33,480 bases of DNA from a virus, in the IMG/VR virus record IMGVR_UViG_3300005841_000066, positions 1 to 33,480 of that record; one strand, given 5' to 3'. The notes beneath the pieces are model-generated. The model searched no databases, was not told the DNA's origin, and saw only the letters and a program-made list of their open reading frames with translations. Of the stretch, positions 6,991 to 13,442 are shown one piece after another; the stretch's first letter is position 1; every line of letters starts with the position of its first letter. Position numbers and translations under genes: made by a program.

Positions 6991-8568
6991 ATGAGATTCG
7001 GGACCCTGCCGTTCCTGCTGGCGCTGGTCATCGCCATCGCGCAGACGCCGACGAACATCTATCAGATTTGCGCCTGGAACCATGGCACCGAAGCCACGGA
7101 GCCGTGGCGGCGGGCCGCAGGCGGGGCGACGACGGCCACCCTGCAGCGGATCGGCGCGCGCCTGCGGGCCTGGGTCGCCGACTGGGCGCCGCCCTCCGGC
7201 CTCCTGAGCGAGGTCGGCGCCGTCGGCAACATCAAGCAGTTGATTCAGAACGAGGCGGACCACAAGAAGGCGATCGCGACGCTCAAGAAAGAAGGCCGCG
7301 GCCTCACGGCGCTCGAGAAGCCGACCCCGGAGCAGGCCACGCGGCTCACTGCCGTGTTCGCCGAGCTCGACGGCCTCGATGAGCAGCTCGAGGCGAACGC
7401 GCTCGCGCTCACGCAGGCGCGCCGGCTCCAGGACGAGGAACGCGCGAGCCCGACGGGGATCGAGGTCGGCAAGGACCTCGCCGAGGCGAAGGCCTGGGGG
7501 CCGACGCTGCACAGCGACGCGACGCCGGCCATGAAACTGGAAGCGCGCCAGGCCGCTCTCGGCGAGTTCGCGATCGCGGTCCGCTCGTTGGTGAATGGCA
7601 CGGGCAGCGACCCGCGGCTCTTCGCGGCGGCGACCGGGATGGGCACGGCGGTCCCGTCCGATGGGGGCTTCGCGGTCCCGCAGGAAGTGGCCGCCGGCAT
7701 CGAGCGCGACATGTTCGCGGTCGGGGATCTCTTGAGCCGCGTGGACGCGCGCACGATCAGCGGCGACGCGATCGCCTACAACGTCATTGATGAGACCAGC
7801 CGGGCCGCCGGATCCCGTCAAGGCGGCGTCCAGGGCTATTGGGTCGACCAGGGCACGGCGCCGACGGCGTCGCAGACCAAGCTCGCCAGGGTCGAATTCA
7901 AGCTCCGCAAAGTCGGCGCGCTCGGCTACATGACCGACGAGCTCGTGGCGGACGCGGCCGGACTCGGCGGCGAACTGGAATCGATGTTCAGCGACGAGCT
8001 GGTCTTCCAGGTGGAAGATGCCATCACGGAAGGGGTCGGCGCCGGGCAGCCGCTGGGGTATCTCCTGGCCGCGTGTCTCGTGTCGGTCGCCAAGGAAACC
8101 GGGCAAGCGGCGGCCTCGATCGTCAACGACAACATCCTGAAGATGTGGGCGCGCATGCCGGCGCGGTCGAAGAAGACTGCCGTGTGGCTGGTCAACGGCG
8201 ACGCCGGCCCGCAGCTCGACACCTTGTCCCAGGCCATCGGCACGGCGGGGATTCCCTCGCGCGTCGTGACGTACAGCGCTGACGGCATCATCGCCATCAA
8301 AGGCCGGCCCGTCGTCGAAACGGAATACAACGCGACGCTGGGCACGGTCGGCGACCTCGTCTTGATCGACCTCTCGAAGTACCGCCTCATTCGTAAGGGC
8401 GGCGTCGAGCAGGCGTCTTCGATTCACGTGCGCTTCGCCCAGGGCGAACAAACCTTCCGCGCCTTCTACCGCTGTGACGGGCAGATGATGCCGCGTGCCC
8501 CCTTGACGCCGTTCAAAGGCGGCGCGAACACCCTCAGCCCCGTCGTTGTGCTCGCCACCCGCGCGTAA
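6991..8568 (+). CDS. Major capsid protein, HK97 fold
   Basis: A 525-residue major capsid protein. Residues about 75-155 form a charged coiled coil like the HK97 delta (scaffold) domain, normally removed by the protease. The capsid core starts near residue 205, where GGFAVPQEVAAGIERDM matches the usual start of mature HK97-type shells, and continues to about 515. ATG 6991 is chosen because CAGGGAGTGAG lies just upstream; the open frame extends back to 6904 inside the hairpin leader. An oddity is the very hydrophobic start (FGTLPFLLALVIAIAQ), which looks like a signal or membrane anchor and would lie on the cleaved scaffold side. Confidence 0.9.
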   Translation: MRFGTLPFLLALVIAIAQTPTNIYQICAWNHGTEATEPWRRAAGGATTATLQRIGARLRAWVADWAPPSGLLSEVGAVGNIKQLIQNEADHKKAIATLKKEGRGLTALEKPTPEQATRLTAVFAELDGLDEQLEANALALTQARRLQDEERASPTGIEVGKDLAEAKAWGPTLHSDATPAMKLEARQAALGEFAIAVRSLVNGTGSDPRLFAAATGMGTAVPSDGGFAVPQEVAAGIERDMFAVGDLLSRVDARTISGDAIAYNVIDETSRAAGSRQGGVQGYWVDQGTAPTASQTKLARVEFKLRKVGALGYMTDELVADAAGLGGELESMFSDELVFQVEDAITEGVGAGQPLGYLLAACLVSVAKETGQAAASIVNDNILKMWARMPARSKKTAVWLVNGDAGPQLDTLSQAIGTAGIPSRVVTYSADGIIAIKGRPVVETEYNATLGTVGDLVLIDLSKYRLIRKGGVEQASSIHVRFAQGEQTFRAFYRCDGQMMPRAPLTPFKGGANTLSPVVVLATRA

Positions 8569-8582
8569 AGGGAGAGCCGTCC

Positions 8583-9062
8583 ATGAGACTCAGCGAATCA
8601 CTCGTCTTTGTACCGCTCTTCGAACCCAAGGACGTCGCGGCCGGCGCCTACGTCAGCGATGCCGTGGATCTGGCCCAACTGAACGGGTTCAGCGCGATCC
8701 TCACCTTCGGCGCGATTACCGGCAACTCCGTGTTGACCGTCAACGGCGATAGCACGTCCGCGCTGGCGACGGCGTTGACCACGCCCATCGCCTTCAAGTA
8801 CCGGCTGGGCGCCGCGGATTACAAGGCCGCCCTCGCGGACCAGTTCGGCGATCCGATCGCGGTCGCGAGCACCGGTCTGACGCTGGTCGCGGCCACGTTT
8901 GATCATCGGACCATCGTGATCGAAATCGATCCGGACACGCTGCCCGCCGGCGCGCATTGGGTGACGTTCAATATCTCGGCGGTGGCGAATCCGGGGCTCG
9001 TGGCCGGCGTCGGCGTCGGCGCCGCGCGGATGCCAGGGCATCTGATCCCGTCGGTCCTGTAA
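8583..9062 (+). CDS. Probable head decoration or stabilising protein
   Basis: A 159-residue, beta-rich protein directly downstream of the capsid gene. FVPLFEPKDVAAGAYVSD, FGAITGNSVLTV and a C-terminal IVIEIDPDTLP segment resemble a family of conserved phage structural proteins found in this position. It has no signal peptide, membrane segment or catalytic motif. The start follows AAGGGAGAG at a normal distance. A role as an outer head protein is inferred from position and composition only. Confidence 0.65.
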   Translation: MRLSESLVFVPLFEPKDVAAGAYVSDAVDLAQLNGFSAILTFGAITGNSVLTVNGDSTSALATALTTPIAFKYRLGAADYKAALADQFGDPIAVASTGLTLVAATFDHRTIVIEIDPDTLPAGAHWVTFNISAVANPGLVAGVGVGAARMPGHLIPSVL

Positions 9063-9110
9063 ACGGCGGCGGATCCAGCGGCGCGGTGGACGCGCGGGAG
9101 TGAGATCAGC

Positions 9111-9611
9111 ATGTCAGCACCGAATGTCGTGGCGGAGTGGATCGGGGGCGACCTCGTCTACAAAGACAAAACCAAGACGGAGTTCGCGCGCTTCGATGGG
9201 ACCAACGGCGTACTCCAGGCCAAAGACCTAACGTTGTGTCGGCGCGTGCGGACGGCGATCGCCCAGGTGAACGCGGGCGCCACGCTGCTGCCGGCGCTGG
9301 GCGCGGGGTACGCCTATCGCCTGATCGACGCCTTCGCGATCGCCATCGGCGGCGCCGCGGCGGCCGTGACGACCGTTGACGTCATCGGCACGCTGAGTAC
9401 CGCGCGCAAACTCGTCGCGTTCGGCCAGGCGGCGCTGACCCAGAGCGCGCTCGTGCGAGCGGGCTCATCGGGCGGTGTCCTCCTGGCGGACGGCGCGTCC
9501 TTCACCGCGAATGATGCGAATACCGCGATCACGATTGGGGTCACCGGCAGCCCGCTGACGACCGCCACCCATATCGACGTCGTCCTCACCTACGCGATCG
9601 ATCGGGTGTAA
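9111..9611 (+). CDS. Hypothetical structural protein
   Basis: A 166-residue protein rich in Ala, Thr and Val with predicted beta strands and no charged catalytic cluster, typical of a capsid or tail accessory protein. The ATG follows GGGAGTGAG, the same ribosome binding sequence seen before the capsid gene, suggesting strong expression. Its C-terminal strand pattern (HIDVVLTYAIDRV) resembles the end of the next protein (AIVDVAITYALGA), so the two may be distant paralogues. Function is not known. Confidence 0.65.
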   Translation: MSAPNVVAEWIGGDLVYKDKTKTEFARFDGTNGVLQAKDLTLCRRVRTAIAQVNAGATLLPALGAGYAYRLIDAFAIAIGGAAAAVTTVDVIGTLSTARKLVAFGQAALTQSALVRAGSSGGVLLADGASFTANDANTAITIGVTGSPLTTATHIDVVLTYAIDRV

Positions 9612-10007
9612 ATGGCTGTTGGCACCGTCACGATCACGCACACGCGACAAGGATCCATTCGGACCCTCGCGGCGGCGTGTGTGGCGTCGTCGACCGATGG
9701 GAGTTTTCCCGCCACCGTGCTGCCCGCGTTCGAGGGGCGCCTGCTCGACCTCATCGTGAATCCGGGGGCCACGGCGCCGCAGGCGTTGTACGACCTGACG
9801 GTGATTGACCAATACGGGCACGACGTCCTCGAAGGGTTGGGGGCGAATCTGAGCGCCACGGTGACCTCGAAGGCGCCGATCGTCTACAGCGGGACCGGAC
9901 TGCATCCCGCGATCGACGAGGGCGACGTCCTGACCCTCACGCTCGTCAACAACAACGTGAACAGCGCGATCGTGGACGTGGCGATCACGTACGCGCTCGG
10001 GGCCTGA
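9612..10007 (+). CDS. Hypothetical structural protein, possible paralogue of upstream gene
   Basis: A 131-residue beta-rich protein starting immediately after the previous stop codon. Segments such as GTVTITHTRQGSIRTL and YDLTVIDQYGHDVLEGLGA look like small phage capsid or tail accessory proteins. The last strand resembles that of the preceding gene product. It has no membrane segment or known active site. A virion role is inferred from its location between head and connector genes. Confidence 0.6.
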   Translation: MAVGTVTITHTRQGSIRTLAAACVASSTDGSFPATVLPAFEGRLLDLIVNPGATAPQALYDLTVIDQYGHDVLEGLGANLSATVTSKAPIVYSGTGLHPAIDEGDVLTLTLVNNNVNSAIVDVAITYALGA

Positions 10008-10016
10008 GCGTGCGTC

Positions 10017-10610
10017 ATGAGTCTGTCCCTGGTCACGGCGCCGGCGACCGAGCCTGTCACGCTGGCGGCGGCCAAGACGCATCTCCGGGTCGATAGCGAC
10101 TACGACGACGAGCTGATCAGTTTTCTGATCGTGGCGGCGCGGGAATACGGCGAAGTCTTCACGCGCCGGGCCTTCATCACGCAATGCTGGGACGACCAGC
10201 GCCACGCGTTTCCGTGCGGCGGGGAGCCCATCTGGTTGGAGAAACCTCCGCTGCAGCTGGGGACCGACCTCGCGCCGACGCCGCCGGTCGTCACCTACGT
10301 CGATTCGGAGGGGGTGACGCAGACGTGGAGTGCCACCCGCTACACGATTGATGCGCCCGTCGGGCCCACCGCGCGTCGGGCCTGCCTGGTCCCCAACTAC
10401 GGCCAGGTCTATCCGTCGACGCGGGACGTCGTCGCTGCCGTGACGATTCGGTTCTGGGCCGGGTACGGCAACGCCGCCGCGGTGCCCAAGCTGCTCACGT
10501 TCTGCTTGAAAGAGCACATGCGCGCGGCGGAGCTCCGGAGCGACCCCGAGGCCTCGCAACAAATCCTGCGCTGGGTCAGTGCCCAACTCTGGCCGTTCAA
10601 GTCGTTTTGA
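10017..10610 (+). CDS. Head-tail connector protein (gp6-like)
   Basis: A 197-residue protein with the typical start of phage head-tail connectors of the HK97 gp6 / phiE125 gp8 group: PVTLAAAKTHLRVDSDYDDE followed by LISFLIVAAREYGEVFTRRA. These proteins form a ring under the portal. The middle part holds beta strands and the end is helical (LTFCLKEHMRAAEL). The next gene begins three bases after the stop. The family match is clear in the first 60 residues. Confidence 0.85.
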   Translation: MSLSLVTAPATEPVTLAAAKTHLRVDSDYDDELISFLIVAAREYGEVFTRRAFITQCWDDQRHAFPCGGEPIWLEKPPLQLGTDLAPTPPVVTYVDSEGVTQTWSATRYTIDAPVGPTARRACLVPNYGQVYPSTRDVVAAVTIRFWAGYGNAAAVPKLLTFCLKEHMRAAELRSDPEASQQILRWVSAQLWPFKSF

Positions 10611-10612
10611 CG

Positions 10613-11188
10613 ATGTCTGAGATTCGCCGTTTGTCCGAGCGCCTCACGATCCAGACGGATCGCCCCGCCGCGATCGCGGTGAGCGCGTTGACGTGGGCGG
10701 CCGGCCGCGTGTCCGCGGTGACCGTGACGCCGCACGGCTACACCACCGGCGACTTCGCCACCGTCGCTGGCGCGACGCCGAGCGGCTATACCGGCAAGGT
10801 GCAAGTCACGGTCACGAGCCCGACGACGTTCACCTATGCGGCGACCGGTCCCCTGACCACGCCGGCGACGGGCTCGATGACGGTGACGTACGCGGCGGAT
10901 ACGCATGGCGGGCGCGCGGGGCTGGCCTGGCGGGTGCTGGCGACGATCTCGGCCGAGTTCATGCCGCTGCGCACGTTCGAACGCTTGGACCGCGGCGCGG
11001 TCGAAGGCGGCCTCGCCTGTCGGTTTCGCGTGCGCGCGCGGGCGGATCTCCGGGCGGGGATGCGCGCGATCTGGCTGGCGGTGTGGCCGCCCGATGCGAC
11101 GCCGCGCACGCTGCTCGTGAAGGGCGTCGAGCCGGATGGCGTGGACCGCGAATACCTCCTGCTGCAGTGCGAAGAGGTGGCGGTCTGA
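10613..11188 (+). CDS. Head closure / head-tail joining protein with inserted beta domain
   Basis: A 191-residue protein whose start (EIRRLSERLTIQT) and second half (WRVLATISAEFMPLRTFERL through a GVEPDGVDREYLLLQCEE end) fit the small beta-barrel head-closure family of SPP1 gp16 type. Between about residues 25 and 90 sits an extra Thr/Val-rich unit, with HGYTTGDFATVAGATPSGYTG and a TFTYAATG strand, a module seen as a repeat or insert in other phage structural proteins. I use ATG 10613; a TTG at 10607 is possible. The stop overlaps the next ATG (TGATG). Confidence 0.7.
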   Translation: MSEIRRLSERLTIQTDRPAAIAVSALTWAAGRVSAVTVTPHGYTTGDFATVAGATPSGYTGKVQVTVTSPTTFTYAATGPLTTPATGSMTVTYAADTHGGRAGLAWRVLATISAEFMPLRTFERLDRGAVEGGLACRFRVRARADLRAGMRAIWLAVWPPDATPRTLLVKGVEPDGVDREYLLLQCEEVAV

Positions 11189-11736
11189 TGCCTGGACGGA
11201 CGAGTCGCGCGGCCGCGCTCGAGCTCACGGCGAGCTTGCCGGGGCTTGCGACGACCAGTACGCGACTCACGCGGCTCAATGCCAGCATCGCGGACTGGAC
11301 GCCGTTCTGGAATTTCTACTTTTCACCGCTCTTCTATCAGCACGAGACGGAGATCTTCGCCAGTGGCGGCGGCGGGAAGTGGAAGCCGTTGTCAGCGGCG
11401 TCGGCGAAGTGGAAGCTTCGGCACTTTCCGGGGCGCGGGCTCTTGGTGGCGACGGGCGCGCTGAAGACGTCGTTGACGCGGCCCTTTGCGGCGGGGGCGA
11501 TCTACAAAGCCTCGGCGCAGGGCTTGCTGATTGGGTCCTCGGTGCCCTATGCGCGGGCGCATTTCACGGGCACGCCCCCGCGGCCGATGACTTCGAAGAA
11601 CCGGTTGCCGAAACGCCGCGAGATCTGGGTGCCCTGGCAATTCCTGGCCGGGACCGCGCCCGTCCTCAAGAAGTGGATCCGGGACCAGGCGGCAAAGGAC
11701 CCGGCGCCTGGCATTGAGATCGCGGGGACGCCATGA
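11188..11736 (+). CDS. Tail completion / virion morphogenesis protein (gpG or gpS-like)
   Basis: A 182-residue protein resembling the phage virion morphogenesis family. The central region has the expected order: EIFASGGGGKWKPLS, then SAKWKLRHFPG, then LLVATGALKTSLTRP, and later a VPYARAHFTGTP segment before a basic C-terminus. Such proteins sit at the head-tail junction. It starts inside the stop of the previous gene (TGATG) and overlaps the next by four bases. Confidence is moderate because several related families share this pattern. Confidence 0.75.
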   Translation: MPGRTSRAAALELTASLPGLATTSTRLTRLNASIADWTPFWNFYFSPLFYQHETEIFASGGGGKWKPLSAASAKWKLRHFPGRGLLVATGALKTSLTRPFAAGAIYKASAQGLLIGSSVPYARAHFTGTPPRPMTSKNRLPKRREIWVPWQFLAGTAPVLKKWIRDQAAKDPAPGIEIAGTP

Positions 11737-12218
11737 GCGGCACCGGCGATCTCGAAGACGTGAAGCGCGCGATCGCGCAACGGCTCAGGAGCGCGCGGTT
11801 TCTCGAGATCCTCGCGGGCGTGGATGCCGAGAAGGCGGACGGATCGACGACGCCGGCGCCGGCCGAAGTGTCGGAAGGGGAGCGCGCCTTTGCGATCGGC
11901 CAGGCGTATCCGGTGGGCGCCGTGATTGGGGCCCGCACGGCGTACGCGAGCGAGGCGAACGTCGAGAAAGACGCGGCGCACGAGATCCAGGTGGTGTGGA
12001 CGGTGACCGGGGACGACGAGCTCCAGATCACGCGCTACCTCGAGCGGCTCGTGCGCGCGACGCGGGATCTGTTCTGGAACCAGTCGCTCGAGGAGCTCCA
12101 CACGCCCTGGGTGTTGGTGCGCGGCGACGAGTACAGCGCCCTGATGCCGACCGATGAACACCCGCCGTTTATCAAAGCGGCGTCGACGCAACTGTTGGTC
12201 ACGACGTATTCGCTCTAA
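11733..12218 (+). CDS. Probable tail terminator / minor tail protein
   Basis: A 161-residue protein of the size and position of tail terminator proteins, which cap the tail tube at the head side. It has a helical first part (DVKRAIAQRLRSARFLEILAG), an Ala/Pro-rich linker and a strand-helix-strand part (VVWTVTGDDELQITRYLERL). The four-base overlap with the virion morphogenesis gene supports a joint role. No specific motif makes the call certain. Confidence 0.55.
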   Translation: MSGTGDLEDVKRAIAQRLRSARFLEILAGVDAEKADGSTTPAPAEVSEGERAFAIGQAYPVGAVIGARTAYASEANVEKDAAHEIQVVWTVTGDDELQITRYLERLVRATRDLFWNQSLEELHTPWVLVRGDEYSALMPTDEHPPFIKAASTQLLVTTYSL

Positions 12219-12236
12219 CGCAAGGAGACAGCTGCT

Positions 12237-12596
12237 ATGGCAACACTCACCGCGACCAAGTTGGGGCCCGACACCGGGCTCGCGGATCTGGCCGCCTCGT
12301 CGGCCGTCGCCGCGGCCGTCGGCGGGGACGCCTTCCTCCTCCAGGGCCGCGAAATCCTCGTCGTCAACAACGCCGCCGTGTCGCCGATCACGGTCACGGT
12401 GGTGGCTGGGCCGGACAATTTCGGGATCACCAACGCGGCGCACGATCTCACCCGCACGGTCGGGGCCGGCAAGACGGCGGTCATCGGCCCGTTGAGTCCG
12501 GGTCGGTTCCGGGATGTGAACGGGCTCGCGCAAATCACCTACAGCGCGGTCGTCACCGTGACGGTCGGCTTGTTCGCGGTGGCCACGACCAGCTAA
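12237..12596 (+). CDS. Hypothetical structural protein
   Basis: A 119-residue protein composed mostly of Ala, Thr, Val and Gly with regular beta strands and almost no Lys or Arg clusters. ATG 12237 is preceded by AAGGAGA at proper spacing. In overall pattern it resembles the small beta proteins at 9111-10007. A decoration or tail accessory role is an inference from position just before the tail tube gene. Confidence 0.6.
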   Translation: MATLTATKLGPDTGLADLAASSAVAAAVGGDAFLLQGREILVVNNAAVSPITVTVVAGPDNFGITNAAHDLTRTVGAGKTAVIGPLSPGRFRDVNGLAQITYSAVVTVTVGLFAVATTS

Positions 12597-12635
12597 CGCG
12601 CGGGCCACCAGCGACCACCCGCAACAGGAGCGAGT

Positions 12636-12845
12636 ATGCCCACCTATCGCGTCACCGCCGGCCACGTGCTTCCGCACCAGGGCGCCGTCCTCGAGGCCGG
12701 CGCCGAACTCGAGCTCCCGGCGCATGTCGCCGCGGACCCGGAAATCGCCTATCGCATCGAGCCGGTGGCGGCCCCCGAGCCGCCGCGGCGCCGTCAGTCG
12801 GACCTCGTCGTCCCCCCCGGGCGTGAGCCCGACACACAGGAGTAG
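12636..12845 (+). CDS. Small hypothetical protein
   Basis: A 69-residue protein with a short beta-rich start (YRVTAGHVLPHQGAVLEAGA), where the phrase G-x-V-x-x-A-G-x-x-x-x-L is often seen in small phage proteins, and a Pro/Arg-rich tail likely to be disordered. ATG follows CAGGAG. It is encoded immediately before the tail tube gene with only six bases between. Function is not known. Confidence 0.6.
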   Translation: MPTYRVTAGHVLPHQGAVLEAGAELELPAHVAADPEIAYRIEPVAAPEPPRRRQSDLVVPPGREPDTQE

Positions 12846-12851
12846 ACCGCT

Positions 12852-13433
12852 ATGGCTTTCGATGTCACGCGAATTGAAGTCGGCCCCGCGCGCATCTTTC
12901 TCGGCGTCACGCTGCCGGCGAGCGGCGCTTTCCCCACACTGGTGACCCACACCGCCGGGGTGCCGTCCACGGGCACGGAGATCGGCCTCACGGAAGGCGA
13001 TACCGTCCTCGAGATCAAGTCGGAGAAGAAAGAGATCACGGCCGAGCAGTTCTACGCGCCCGTGGAAGTCTTTCTCACGATGCAATCGGCGAAGGCGAGC
13101 TTCACCGCGAAGGAATCGACGATCATCGGCCTCCGGGCGGCGTTGGACAACATCCTCCAGCAGACCACCGGCACCGAGGAAGCCTTTGCGTTCGGCAGCG
13201 GCTCCGGATCGTTCGCCGTGCTGAAGCAGTCGGTCTTTCTGTCCGCCCGTCGGCGGGACAACCCGGCCAAGTACATCGTCTGCCTGCTCTACAGCGCATA
13301 TGTGAGCAAGCCGCTGACCTACACCTTCAGCCGGACCAAAGAGGCGACGTACCCCGTGGAGTTGACGGGCCTGGCCGTCGTCACGCGGACACCGGGTGAT
13401 TGCATGGGGCAGTTCTATCGCGAGATCGGGTAA
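12852..13433 (+). CDS. Probable major tail tube protein
   Basis: A 193-residue beta-rich protein in the place expected for the tail tube subunit of a long non-contractile tail. A typical feature is the TEGDTVLEIKSEKKEITAEQ segment, followed by an EVFLTMQSAKASFTAKES strand pair and a C-terminal VELTGLAVVTRTPGD strand, as in many phage tube or tube-like proteins. It precedes the fibre-like gene and, further on, the tail chaperone and tape measure. The call rests on position and strand pattern, not on a unique motif. Confidence 0.7.
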   Translation: MAFDVTRIEVGPARIFLGVTLPASGAFPTLVTHTAGVPSTGTEIGLTEGDTVLEIKSEKKEITAEQFYAPVEVFLTMQSAKASFTAKESTIIGLRAALDNILQQTTGTEEAFAFGSGSGSFAVLKQSVFLSARRRDNPAKYIVCLLYSAYVSKPLTYTFSRTKEATYPVELTGLAVVTRTPGDCMGQFYREIG

Positions 13434-13442
13434 AGGCCTTCC

